From NCBI RefSeq assembly GCF_014205075.1, contig NZ_JACHMU010000001.1:2356001-2420000 (forward strand): 64,000 bases of DNA, given 5' to 3'. Each line of letters opens with the position of its first letter. Within the stretch, counting starts at the first letter, position 1. A program made the position numbers and the translations under genes. This document shows positions 7,658 through 16,700 of the stretch, in pieces. Under the pieces are notes generated by a model. That model saw nothing but the letters and a program-made list of their open reading frames with translations, did no database searches and was not told the DNA's origin. This DNA comes from Microbacterium ginsengiterrae. Its GTDB lineage: Bacteria; Actinomycetota; Actinomycetes; Actinomycetales; Microbacteriaceae.

Positions 7658-8617
7658 GCTATCGCCGGCCACGACACAGCGGTACTCCCGCCCCTCCGAG
7701 GGGTCACGTGGGGTCTCCTCGGCGTCCTCGCCTTCTCCCTCACGGTTCCCCTCACGCGGGTCGCCGTCGGGGCGGGGAACCTGTCACCGCTGTTCGTCGG
7801 CAGCGCACGCGCCGTGATCGCGGCGCTCGTCGCCGGTGCGGCATTGATGATCGCCCGATCGCCGCGCCCGCGGGGTCGTCAGTGGGGCAGTATCGCGATC
7901 GTGGCGATCGGTGCGGTGGTCGGCTTTCCGTTGCTGACGTCGTTCGCCCTCACGCAGACACCCGCCGCTCACGGAGCGGTCGTGATCGCGCTTCTCCCTG
8001 CCGCGACCGCGGTGGTGTCTGTGGTGCGCACGGGGGCGCGTCCGTCCGCGGCCTTCTGGTGGGCGGCAGCAGCCGGTGCGGTGGCGGCGGTGGCGTTCGC
8101 CGCCGTGTCGGCGGGCGGCGTCGGTGCGCTGCAGCCTGCCGACGGTCTGCTCTTCGGGGCAGTGCTCGTCTGCGCGCTGGCCTATGCCGAGGGCGGTGTG
8201 GTCTCGAGAGACCTCGGGGCATGGCAGACCATCTCTTGGGCTCTCGTGATCGCCGCGCCCCTGATGGCGGCACTGTCCGTCGGCGCCATCCTCGCGCAGC
8301 CGCCGAAGGGGACCGCCGTGGAATGGCTCAGCTTCGCCTACCTGGGCGTCGTGAGCATGTTCCTCGGCTTCGTGGCGTGGTACCGCGGCCTCGCGCTCGG
8401 ACCGATCGCCCAGATCAGTCAGGTGCAGCTCGTCCAACCGGTGCTGAGCATCGGATGGGCCGCATTGCTTCTCCGGGAGGAGATCACGATACTGACGCTG
8501 GTGGGCGGTCTGGCCGTCGTCGCCTGCGCTCTGCTCGCCGTGCGGACCCGTGGCCCTGCGGTCAGGCGTCGATCCCGAGCGTCTTCCGCAACCGGGCGAC
8601 GTGTCCCGTCGCCTTGA
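7640..8617 (+). CDS. EamA-family (DMT superfamily) metabolite exporter
   Basis: A 325-aa membrane protein with ten hydrophobic helices arranged as two EamA repeats (about 22-150 and 165-305). Signature pieces include VTWGLLGVLAFSLTVPLTR at the start and GPIAQISQVQLVQPVLSIGW in the second repeat. DMT exporters of this type release amino acids or metabolites. The divergent MocR regulator suggests a PLP-linked or amino-acid substrate, which is inference. The ATG at 7640 has no Shine-Dalgarno. A basic, proline/serine C-terminal tail overlaps the convergent peroxiredoxin gene by 56 bp. Confidence 0.85.
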   Translation: MKLNSSAIAGHDTAVLPPLRGVTWGLLGVLAFSLTVPLTRVAVGAGNLSPLFVGSARAVIAALVAGAALMIARSPRPRGRQWGSIAIVAIGAVVGFPLLTSFALTQTPAAHGAVVIALLPAATAVVSVVRTGARPSAAFWWAAAAGAVAAVAFAAVSAGGVGALQPADGLLFGAVLVCALAYAEGGVVSRDLGAWQTISWALVIAAPLMAALSVGAILAQPPKGTAVEWLSFAYLGVVSMFLGFVAWYRGLALGPIAQISQVQLVQPVLSIGWAALLLREEITILTLVGGLAVVACALLAVRTRGPAVRRRSRASSATGRRVPSP

Positions 8618-9035
8618 CGTTGTAGAGCGCCTGGGTGATCGTGCCGTCCTCGTCGAGCACGAACGTCGACCGGATCACGCCCTCGACCACCTTGCCGTAG
8701 TTCATCTTCTCGCCCCACACCCCGTAGGCCGTGTGCACGGCGTGATCGGGGTCGCTCAGCAGCGGGAAGGTGAGACCGTCGCGGTCGCGGAACTCGGCGA
8801 GCTTCGCCGGCTCGTCCCGAGACACTCCGACGACGCGGTAGCCCGCACCCTGCAGCGACGCGATGCTGTCACGGAAGTCGCATGCCTGCGTGGTGCAGCC
8901 CGGCGTCATCGCGGCGGGGTAGAAGTACAGGATCGTCTTCTGGCCGCGCAGATCCTTCAGGGCGACGGTGTCGCCGTCCTGGTCGAGCAGGGAGAAGTCG
9001 GGAGCGGGCGTTCCGGGTTCCAAGCGCTGAGTCAC
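8562..9035 (-). CDS. bcp: Thioredoxin-dependent thiol peroxidase (Bcp/PrxQ)
   Basis: A 157-aa atypical 2-Cys peroxiredoxin of the Bcp/PrxQ group. The active site AAMTPGCTTQACDFRD has peroxidatic Cys47 and resolving Cys52; APDFSLLDQDGDTVAL and the late F-x-LDEDGTI strand are typical. It reduces hydroperoxides in the cytoplasm with thioredoxin. The start is GTG at 9035, with TAGGCT 7 nt upstream and no ribosome site: leaderless. The first three bases of that hexamer are the TAG stop of rsgA, so bcp can have its own promoter although it follows rsgA by only 10 bp. Confidence 0.92.
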   Translation of the reverse strand: MTQRLEPGTPAPDFSLLDQDGDTVALKDLRGQKTILYFYPAAMTPGCTTQACDFRDSIASLQGAGYRVVGVSRDEPAKLAEFRDRDGLTFPLLSDPDHAVHTAYGVWGEKMNYGKVVEGVIRSTFVLDEDGTITQALYNVKATGHVARLRKTLGIDA

Positions 9036-9042
9036 GATCCCC

Positions 9043-9048
9043 AGCCTA
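9043..9048 (-). promoter_or_regulatory. -10 hexamer of bcp overlapping the rsgA stop
   Basis: On the minus strand TAGGCT ends 7 nt before the bcp GTG. Its TAG (9048-9046) is the rsgA stop codon. This is the arrangement expected of a leaderless promoter built from the previous gene's stop. Confidence 0.5.
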
Positions 9049-10116
9049 CTTGTCCGCGTGCTTCTCGGCCTTGTCGGCGAATGTCTGCAGCAGGCGCTGG
9101 AGCGAGTCGAGGCGCGCCAGCTCTGCCGGGTTGAGCTCGCCGTGCTCCGCCGCCTCGATCAACGCGCAGTCGGGCGCATCGGCCAGATGTGTGCAGCCAC
9201 GCGGACACGCCTCTGCGATCTCGGCGAGCTCCGTGAACGCGCCGAGGATGTGCGCGGGGTCGACGTGGCCGAGCCCGAACGATCGCACGCCGGGGGTGTC
9301 GATGACCCAGCCGGCGCCGTCGGCGTTCTCATAACGGAGCGACACGGTGGACGAGGAGGTGTGGCGACCGCGCCCCGTGACCTGGTTGACGTGACCTGTG
9401 GCGCGATCGGCCGTCGGCACGAGCGCGTTGACGAGGGTCGACTTGCCGACGCCGGAGTGCCCGACGAAGACCGTGGAGTGGCCGATGAGGTCGGCGCCGA
9501 TCTCGTCGACGGGCATCTCACCGCGAGCGCTGGTGAACACCCGCAGGTCCAGACCGTCGAAATGCGAGAGGAAGGGTGCCGGAACGGCGAGGTCGGTCTT
9601 GGTGACCACGAGAAGAGGGCGGATGCCGGCATCGAGGGCGGCCACGAGGTAGCGATCGACCAGCCGAGGGCGGGGTTCCGGATCGGCGGCCGCGACGACG
9701 ATGAGCATCTGATCGGCGTTGGCGACGATCACCCGCTCGACCTGATCCGTGTCATCGGCGCTTCGCCGCAGCAGGGAGGTGCGCTCGACGATACCGACGA
9801 TGCGGGCCAGTGTGCCCTCCGTGCCAGAGGTGTCGCCGACGACGCGCGCACGGTCACCGGTGACGATGGGGGTGCGACGCAGCTCACGGGCGCGCGTGGT
9901 CGTGATGATCCGCTCGTCGGCCGTTCCCTCGTCCATCATCACGGTGTAGCGGCCGCGATCGACCCCGAGCACCAGGCCGATCTCGGCGTCCTCGTGGGCG
10001 GGGCGGCGCTTGGTGCGCGGTCGGTTCGCCTTCGGGTTCGGTCGCTCGCGGATGCTGCTCTCGTCGAAGTCCTCGTACTGGTCGTCGAGGTCGTCGTCCG
10101 GATCCAGCCAGCTCAC
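9046..10116 (-). CDS. rsgA: Ribosome small-subunit-dependent GTPase RsgA
   Basis: A 356-aa circularly permuted GTPase that checks late 30S subunit assembly. The N-terminal acidic/basic stretch (1-40) precedes an OB-fold. The permuted order shows G4 (VVTKTDLAVP) before G1 (VFVGHSGVGKSTLVNALVP), then the G3 equivalent DTPGVRSFGL. The C-terminal zinc knuckle is CPRGCTHLADAPDC. The start is GTG at 10116, overlapping the aroA stop as GTGA, so translation is coupled to aroA. The aroA-rsgA order is conserved in mycobacteria (Rv3227/Rv3228). Confidence 0.93.
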   Translation of the reverse strand: MSWLDPDDDLDDQYEDFDESSIRERPNPKANRPRTKRRPAHEDAEIGLVLGVDRGRYTVMMDEGTADERIITTTRARELRRTPIVTGDRARVVGDTSGTEGTLARIVGIVERTSLLRRSADDTDQVERVIVANADQMLIVVAAADPEPRPRLVDRYLVAALDAGIRPLLVVTKTDLAVPAPFLSHFDGLDLRVFTSARGEMPVDEIGADLIGHSTVFVGHSGVGKSTLVNALVPTADRATGHVNQVTGRGRHTSSSTVSLRYENADGAGWVIDTPGVRSFGLGHVDPAHILGAFTELAEIAEACPRGCTHLADAPDCALIEAAEHGELNPAELARLDSLQRLLQTFADKAEKHADK

Positions 10117-11447
10117 GCGGACGCGCCCTCCGGTGCGGCCAGCATCCGCTCCCACAGCAGCGTGAACTCCGGCAGCGTCTTCGCGGTCGTGCCGATGTCG
10201 TCGACCTGCACATCGGGGACACGCAACCCGATCAGCGCACCCGTCGTCGCGATCCGGTGATCGTGATGCGCCTTCCAGTCGCCGCCGTGCAGCGGTCGGG
10301 GGATGACGCGCAACCCGTCGGACAGCTCTTCGACCTCTCCGCCGAGCGCGGTGAGGTTGCCGATCAGCGCGGCGATGCGATCGGTCTCGTGCATGCGGAT
10401 GTGTCCGATACCGCGGATGGTCGTCGGCCCGTCGGCGAAGGCCGCGAGCCCGACGATGGTCGGGGTGAGCTCACTGGCGGCGGACAGGTCGAGCTCGAGG
10501 CCACGGATGCCGTCTCCGGCGCGCGCCGTCATGATGCCGCTGTGCCGGCCCACGTGGGCGCCCATCGCCTGCAGGATCTCCGGAAGGAGCGCACCGGGTT
10601 GGGTGGAGTGCAGCGGCCATCCGGTCACGGACACCTCGCCGCCGGTGATCATCGCCGCAGCGAGGAACGGGGCGGCGTTGGAGAGATCGGGTTCGATCGC
10701 GATCTCCTTGGCCCGTGGCACGCCGCTCTCGACCAGCCACTCGCCGGGTGCCGGCCGCTCGATGCGGATGCCGCGCCGGCTCAGCGACTCGATGGTCATG
10801 TCGATGTGCGGAAGGCTCGGCAGATGCTCGCCGGTGTGCACGAGGTGCAGCCCCACGTCGAACCGCGGAGCGGCCAGGAGCAGCCCGGACACGAACTGAC
10901 TCGATGCCGAGGCATCGATCTCGATCCGCCCGCCTCGGATGCGGCCGTGACCGCGGATCGTGAACGGCAGCGACCACGTGCCCTCGTCGTCGATGTCGAC
11001 GCCGAGGTCGCGCAGCGCCGTGATCATGGCGCCCATCGGCCGGTGCAGGGCGCTCTCGTGCGCCGTCAGATGCACGTCGGCGGCGGCGAGGCCGGCCAGC
11101 GGGGCGATGAAGCGCATGACGGTGCCCGCCTGACCGCAGTCGATGGTCGTGTCGCCGCGCAGAGCGGCGGGGGTGACGACGAGATCCGGGCCGAACTCGC
11201 CGGCGCCGTCGACCTCTTCGATGCCGGTGCCCAGCGCGCGCAGCGCCTCGACCATGCGGCGGGAGTCGTCGGAGTGCAGCGGTGCGATCAGTCGACCCGG
11301 TCCATCAGCGATCGCGGCGATCATGAGCTCGCGATTGGTGAGGGACTTCGAGCCGGGGATCGTCACCGAGGCGCGCACGGCGCGCTCGGCCACGGGGGCC
11401 GTGTATGCGCCCCCGGCGGGAGAAGGGGAATACGTCGTGTCGCTCAT
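10113..11447 (-). CDS. aroA: 3-phosphoshikimate 1-carboxyvinyltransferase (EPSP synthase)
   Basis: A 444-aa EPSP synthase, the sixth step of the shikimate pathway, joining shikimate-3-phosphate and phosphoenolpyruvate. Motifs: IPGSKSLTNRELMIAAIADG near the N-terminus, GQAGTVMRFIAPLAGLA (PEP site), SASSQFVSGLLLAAP, RMHETDRIAAL, and DHRIATTGALIGLRV near the end. Length fits the family. The ATG is at 11447; TAAGGT lies 8 nt upstream on the minus strand, a probable near-leaderless promoter. It is divergent from sigR and overlaps a SigR-type promoter for that gene. Confidence 0.95.
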   Translation of the reverse strand: MSDTTYSPSPAGGAYTAPVAERAVRASVTIPGSKSLTNRELMIAAIADGPGRLIAPLHSDDSRRMVEALRALGTGIEEVDGAGEFGPDLVVTPAALRGDTTIDCGQAGTVMRFIAPLAGLAAADVHLTAHESALHRPMGAMITALRDLGVDIDDEGTWSLPFTIRGHGRIRGGRIEIDASASSQFVSGLLLAAPRFDVGLHLVHTGEHLPSLPHIDMTIESLSRRGIRIERPAPGEWLVESGVPRAKEIAIEPDLSNAAPFLAAAMITGGEVSVTGWPLHSTQPGALLPEILQAMGAHVGRHSGIMTARAGDGIRGLELDLSAASELTPTIVGLAAFADGPTTIRGIGHIRMHETDRIAALIGNLTALGGEVEELSDGLRVIPRPLHGGDWKAHHDHRIATTGALIGLRVPDVQVDDIGTTAKTLPEFTLLWERMLAAPEGASA

Positions 11448-11452
11448 CGGTT
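11427..11452 (+). promoter_or_regulatory. SigR-type (thiol-stress) promoter of sigR
   Basis: GGAAT at 11427-11431, exactly 18 nt, then GTT at 11450-11452: a perfect match to the Streptomyces SigR consensus GGAAT-N18-GTT and compatible with mycobacterial SigH promoters. Transcription would begin near 11459 and include the AGGAGG ribosome site (11484-11489) and ATG at 11497. It overlaps the first codons of aroA on the other strand. Confidence 0.75.
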
Positions 11453-11496
11453 CCAACCTTAGTGAATGGCCTGGACAACGCTGAGGAGGACAGAGG

Positions 11497-12159
11497 ATGA
11501 TCGCGACGCTGGAGCGCCGGATCGACGACCTTGTCGGCCTAGACTGGCCGGTGATGGATGACACGACCCCCGAAGATGTCGAAGGCCTCGCGCAGCGCGA
11601 GTTCGAGGAACAGGCGATCCCCTTCATGGATCAGCTGTACGCCGCCGCCATGCGCATGACGCGCAATCCGGCCGACGCCGCCGACCTCGTCCAGGAGACC
11701 TTCGTGAAGGCGTTCGCGTCCTGGTCGTCGTTCACCCAGGGGACGAACCTCAAGGCCTGGCTGTACCGCATCCTGACCAACACCTACATCAACATCTACC
11801 GCAAGAAGCAGCGCGAGCCCTTCCAGGGCACGATCGACGAGCTCGAGGACTGGCAGATGGGCGGTGCGGAATCGACCACCGCCACCCACAGCCGTTCGGC
11901 GGAGGCCGAGGCGATCGACCGCATGCCGGCATCCGTCGTCAAGGATGCGCTGCAGGAACTTCCGGAGGACTTCCGGTTGGCGGTGTACCTCGCCGATGTC
12001 GAGGGTTTCGCCTACCAGGAGATCGCCGACATCATGAAGACCCCCATCGGCACCGTGATGAGCCGTCTGCACCGTGGCAGACGGATGCTGCGGGAGCTGC
12101 TGGCAGATTATGCCGCGGAGCGAGGAATCGCCGCGGCCGGCACGAGGAGCACGAAATGA
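11497..12159 (+). CDS. sigR: ECF sigma factor SigR/SigH (thiol-oxidative stress)
   Basis: A 220-aa group IV sigma factor closely like Streptomyces SigR and M. tuberculosis SigH. Region 2: [20 protein letters not shown] and [19 protein letters not shown]. Region 4: [20 protein letters not shown] and [20 protein letters not shown]. The ATG at 11497 has AGGAGG 7 nt upstream and lies downstream of the SigR-type promoter. Inside the gene, TAGACT (11540-11545) precedes in-frame GTG 11551 and ATG 11554, so a shorter 201-202-aa form may be made from a second promoter. The gene is followed by its anti-sigma gene with an ATGA overlap. Confidence 0.94.
   Translation: MIATLERRIDDLVGLDWPVMDDTTPEDVEGLAQREFEEQAIPFMDQLYAAAMRMTRNPADAADLVQETFVKAFASWSSFTQGTNLKAWLYRILTNTYINIYRKKQREPFQGTIDELEDWQMGGAESTTATHSRSAEAEAIDRMPASVVKDALQELPEDFRLAVYLADVEGFAYQEIADIMKTPIGTVMSRLHRGRRMLRELLADYAAERGIAAAGTRSTK
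11540..11545 (+). promoter_or_regulatory. Internal -10 element inside sigR, candidate second promoter
   Basis: TAGACT is placed 5 nt before in-frame GTG (11551) and 8 nt before in-frame ATG (11554). The spacing equals that of other leaderless starts in this window. It would give a sigma factor lacking the first 18-19 residues. Confidence 0.5.
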
Positions 12160-12401
12160 CCGATTGCGGTTGCGACAAGGCCCGTCAGGACCTGGAGGAA
12201 TACCTGCGCAACGAGGTGTGCAAGACCGAGCACGCTGCGATCCGCGAACACCTGGAGAACTGCCCGTCCTGCCAGGGTGAGGCGCTCGTCGCCAGCACCT
12301 TGACCGAGGTCGTGGCGCGCGCATGCAAGGAGAGCGCACCGGAGGAGCTCCGCGACCAGGTGCTCGCCAAGCTCCGCGCCGCTCAGGCCGCCGCCCACTG
12401 A
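12156..12401 (+). CDS. rsrA: Zinc-containing anti-sigma factor RsrA/RshA
   Basis: An 81-aa ZAS-family anti-sigma factor. The core HLENCPSC has His32, Cys36 and Cys39 (H-x3-C-x2-C). Cys4 and Cys6 near the N-terminus and Cys22 and Cys57 provide further zinc or redox ligands. In SigR/RsrA systems, oxidation of these cysteines expels zinc and frees the sigma factor. The ATGA overlap with sigR couples their synthesis. The C-terminal half is helical ([19 protein letters not shown]). Confidence 0.92.
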   Translation: MTDCGCDKARQDLEEYLRNEVCKTEHAAIREHLENCPSCQGEALVASTLTEVVARACKESAPEELRDQVLAKLRAAQAAAH

Positions 12402-12433
12402 ACCGGCGTCCGGTCCTCCCATAGGCTGGGACG

Positions 12434-13726
12434 ATGACCGACGCAACGCAGATCCCCGTCGATTCCGTCTCCGCCGAGGCGCTGGAACGCCAAGGCCTCA
12501 CCTACCGACTCGTCGACACCTCGTCCGAGGACGACGCGAACGCGTTCATCCGCGCCGACGCCAGAGGGTTCCTCGACGCGGAGCCGGCAGACGACGTGCT
12601 GGCGGTGGACCGCGCCGGCATCGCCGAGCGTCGCAACATCGGGGTCTTCCCCGCCGATGCCGCCCGCGGCGCCCTGCCGGTGGCCACGGTGAACTCCTGG
12701 GTCACGCCGCTGACGGTCCCCGGGGGCGAGGTGGACATGTGGGCCATCAGTTCCGTGACCGTCTCGGGTACGCACCGCCGTCGAGGTGTCGCACGAGCGC
12801 TGCTCGAGGGCGAGCTGCGTGCGGCGGCATCCGCCGGCGTCCCCGTCGCCGGGCTCACCGCCTCGGAGGCGACCATCTACGGCCGTTACGGTTTCGCCCC
12901 TGCGGTGCCCGTCGCCCGCATGACCATCGACACACGACGCGCGGGATGGGCCGCGACGGCACCCGCGGGGCGCATCGAGTACGTCGAGAAGGAAGCGCTG
13001 AAGACCTCCCTGGCCGCTGTGCACGAGGTCGAGCGCACCCAGCGCGCCGGTCAGGTCGCCGGCTGGGACCTCCGATGGGGACGGATGGCGGCGGTGGCCG
13101 CCGGTAACCCTTCGGCGGCGAAGGTGCGCGGAGTGCGCTACCTCGACGAGCACGGCAAGGTGCGCGGGGTCATGGTCTACACCCTCGAGGACGTCCCAGG
13201 CGCCTTCCGCTCCGCAATGAACATCTCCCTGCTGACGACCGTGACCCAGGACGCCCTGACGGCGCTGTGGGGCTTCGCACTGCAGCACGATCTCGTCGAC
13301 AAGGTGACCGCCGACCTTCGACCGATCGACGATCCGCTGCCGTGGCTCGTCACGGATCGTCGGGGTGTCGAGGTCGTCGTGCACGACCACGGCTGGCTGC
13401 GCATCCTCGACGTCCCCGCCGCGTTCGGCGGACGGACGTACCGCGCGCCGCTGGACGTCGTGCTCCGGGTCGAGGACACCCTCGGCTTCGCCGACGGGAC
13501 GTGGCGGATCACGGTGCCGGACGGCCGAGCATCGGTCACGCCTTCGCAGACGGAGACGGCGGATGCAGCCCTCGACGTCAGCACGCTCTCTGCGCTCTAC
13601 GTCGGGGGAGTCAGCGCGGCACAGCTGCGTGCGGCAGGGCGACTGGACGCCAGCGCTGAGGTGGCGGCATCCATCGATGACGCCTTCCGGGCGACGTCGG
13701 CGCCCGCCCTCGGCATCTGGTACTGA
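12434..13726 (+). CDS. Eis-like GNAT N-acetyltransferase
   Basis: A 430-aa protein of the tripartite Eis family: an N-terminal GNAT domain with the acetyl-CoA loop VTVSGTHRRRGVARALLEGE (about 112-131), a second degenerate GNAT region, and a C-terminal SCP2-like domain (FADGTWRITVPDGRASVTPS). The chain ends in tyrosine; in Eis enzymes the terminal carboxylate takes part in catalysis. Members acetylate aminoglycosides or protein lysines; the substrate here is unknown. TAGGCT 6 nt before the ATG indicates its own leaderless promoter although it follows rsrA by 32 bp. Confidence 0.85.
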   Translation: MTDATQIPVDSVSAEALERQGLTYRLVDTSSEDDANAFIRADARGFLDAEPADDVLAVDRAGIAERRNIGVFPADAARGALPVATVNSWVTPLTVPGGEVDMWAISSVTVSGTHRRRGVARALLEGELRAAASAGVPVAGLTASEATIYGRYGFAPAVPVARMTIDTRRAGWAATAPAGRIEYVEKEALKTSLAAVHEVERTQRAGQVAGWDLRWGRMAAVAAGNPSAAKVRGVRYLDEHGKVRGVMVYTLEDVPGAFRSAMNISLLTTVTQDALTALWGFALQHDLVDKVTADLRPIDDPLPWLVTDRRGVEVVVHDHGWLRILDVPAAFGGRTYRAPLDVVLRVEDTLGFADGTWRITVPDGRASVTPSQTETADAALDVSTLSALYVGGVSAAQLRAAGRLDASAEVAASIDDAFRATSAPALGIWY

Positions 13727-13736
13727 GGACGGGCGC

Positions 13737-13756
13737 CGCTGTCGATCAGGACAGCG
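13737..13756. terminator. Small stem-loop between convergent Eis-like gene and kgd
   Basis: CGCTGTC (13737-13743) and GACAGCG (13750-13756) pair perfectly across a 6-nt loop and span the kgd stop codon. There is no T-run. The stem is short, so terminator function is tentative. Confidence 0.3.
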
Positions 13757-16700
13757 TCAGAGCGCGGCTCAGCAGGTCCGCCTGCTGGGCCGCGTGCACC
13801 TTCGACGAACCGGTCGCGGGCGACGCGGATGCCGCACGGGCGATGACGGTGACGCCCCGGTCGCGGACCTTGTCGAACTCCAGTGCGAGGAACGGCCACG
13901 CGCCCTGGTTCTCCGGCTCGTCCTGGACCCAGAACAGCTCGGCGTTCGGGTACGACGCCGCGATCTTCTTCAGGGAGTCCATCGGCGTCGGGTAGAGCTG
14001 CTCGAGACGCACGAGGGCGATCTGCGGGTTCGGGTTCTTGTCGAGCTCGTTGCGCAGATCCCAGTGGATCTTGCCCGAGTGGATGAGGACGCGGGTGACC
14101 GCATCGCGGTCCAGGCCGCGGTTGTCATCCACGATCGGCTCGAACTTGCCCTGGGTGAAGTCCTCGACGCTGCTGGTCGCACCGCGCAGGCGCAGCATGG
14201 CCTTCGGCGTGAAGACGATGAGGGGCTTGCGGGGGCGTGCGTATGCCTGACGGCGCAGCAGGTGGAAGTACGACGCCGGCGTCGACGGGCGCGCGACGAT
14301 CATGTTGTCCTGCGCGCACAGCTGCAGGAAACGCTCGATGCGTGCCGAGGAGTGGTCCGGTCCCTGACCCTCGTAGCCGTGGGGGAGCAGGAGCGTCACA
14401 CCCGACTGCTGTCCCCACTTCTGCTCGGCGGACGAGACGTACTCGTCGATGACGGCCTGCGCGGTGTTCGCGAAGTCGCCGAACTGCGCCTCCCAGAGCA
14501 CGAGTGCCTCCGGCGCCTCCACGGAATAGCCGTACTCGTACCCCATCGCGGCGTACTCGCTCAGCAGCGAGTCGTAGACGAAGAACCGGCCCTGCTTCTC
14601 GGAGAGGTTCGACAGCGGCAGCCACTCCTGGCCGTTGGTCCGGTCGTGCATCACGGCGTGCCGCTGCACGAACGTCCCGCGGCGGGAGTCCTGTCCAGCC
14701 AGACGCACCGTCGTGCCCTCTGCGAGCAGAGAACCGAAGGCGAGCAGCTCGCCGAAGCCCCAGTCGATTCCGCCGTTGCGGGTCATCTCCACGCGCTTGT
14801 CCAGCAGCTGCTGGATCTTCGGGTGGACCGAGAAGCCCTCCGGCTTGTTCGCGAACGCCTCGCCGATGAGGGCGATGACCTCGGAGGAGACTCCGGTGAC
14901 GTCCGGCTCGCCGACGATCTCATCGACCGGCGAGAGGTCAGGGGCGATCGGCGTCGCACCCGTCTCGGCCGCATGCGTCTCGGCGAACGCGACCTCGAGC
15001 CGGCTCTGGAAGTCGTCCTTCGCCTGCTCGTACTCCTCTTCGGTGATGTCGCCGCGGCCGACGAGCGCCTCGGTGTAGAGCTTGCGCACCGAGCGCTTCG
15101 CCTGGATGAGGTCCGTCATCAGTGGCTGGGTCATCGAGGGGTCGTCGCCCTCGTTGTGGCCACGGCGGCGGTAGCAGACGAGATCGATGACGACGTCGCG
15201 GTGGAACCGCTCGCGGTACTCGAACGCGAGCTGGGCGACGTGGATCACCGACTCGGGGTCATCGCCGTTCACGTGGAACACCGGCGCCTGGATGGTCTTC
15301 GCGACGTCCGTGGCGTACACGGAGGTGCGGGCGTCGGTCGGGGTGGTCGTGAAGCCCACCTGGTTGTTGACGACGACGTGGACCGTACCACCGGTGCGGT
15401 ATCCCCGCAGCTGGGACATCTGCATGGTCTCCACCACGACGCCCTGGCCGGCGAAGGCGGCGTCACCGTGGACGAGGATCGGCAGCCAGGAGAAGGTGCC
15501 GATGGGCTTGCGGTCCTGCTTCGCGCGGACGATGCCCTCGAGCACTCCGTCGACCGTCTCCAGGTGCGAGGGGTTCGCCGCGAGGTACACCGGCAGCTCG
15601 GAGCCGTCGTCGGCGACGAAGGTGCCCTCGGTGCCGAGGTGGTACTTGACGTCACCGGAGCCGCGCTCGTTGCCGGGCATCTGGGTGCCCTCGAACTCGC
15701 GGAACACCTGTCCGTAGGTCTTGCCGGCGATGTTGGTGAGCACGTTGAGGCGACCGCGGTGGGCCATGCCGATGGCGGCTCCGTCGAGTCCGCTCGTCGC
15801 GGCGCCCTGCAGGATCTCGTCCAGCAGCGGGATGAGGGACTCGCCGCCCTCGAGCGAGAAGCGCTTCTGCCCGACGAACTTCGTCTGCAGGAAGGTCTCG
15901 AAGGCCTCGGCCTCGTTGAGCTTGCGGAGGACGCGCAGTTGCTCGTCGTGCCCCGGCTTCTGGTACTTGACCTCGAGCTTCTCCTGGAACCAGCGGCGCT
16001 GCTCGGGGTCCTGGATGTGCATGTACTCGATACCGAGCGTGCGGCAGTACGAGTCGCGCAGCACACCGAGGATGTCGCGCAGCTTCATGACCCGCTTGCC
16101 GCCGAACCCGCCGGTGACGAACTCGCGGTCGAGATCCCAGAAGGTCAGGCCGTGGCTCTCGATCTCGAGGTCGGGGTGCGAGCGCTGGACGTACTCCAGC
16201 GGGTCGATGTCGGCCATCAGGTGACCGCGGACGCGGTACGAGTTGATGAGCTCCTGAACCCTGGACTGCTTGTCGACGCGCTCTGCGAGGTCGACGGCGA
16301 TGTCCGGGTTCCAGCGGATGGGCGCGTACGGGATGCGGAGGGCGGCGAAGACCTCGTCGTAGAAGCCGCGCTGACCGATGAGCAGCTCGTGGACCTTCTT
16401 GAGGAACTCGCCGGAGCCGGCGCCCTGGATGACACGGTGGTCGTAGGTGCTGGTGAGGGTGATGGTCTTCCCGATGCCGAGTTCGGCGAGCGTCTTCGGG
16501 CTCGCGCCCTGGAACTCCGCCGGGTACTCGAGAGCGCCGGCGCCGATGATGGCGCCCTGGCCCTTCATCAGACGGGGCACGGAGTGCACGGTGCCGATGC
16601 CGCCGGGGTTCGTCAGCGACACCGTGGTGCCGGCGAAGTCGGCCGCCGTCAGCTTGTTCCCTCGTGCACGTGTGACGAGGTCCTCGTATGCGGAGAGGTA

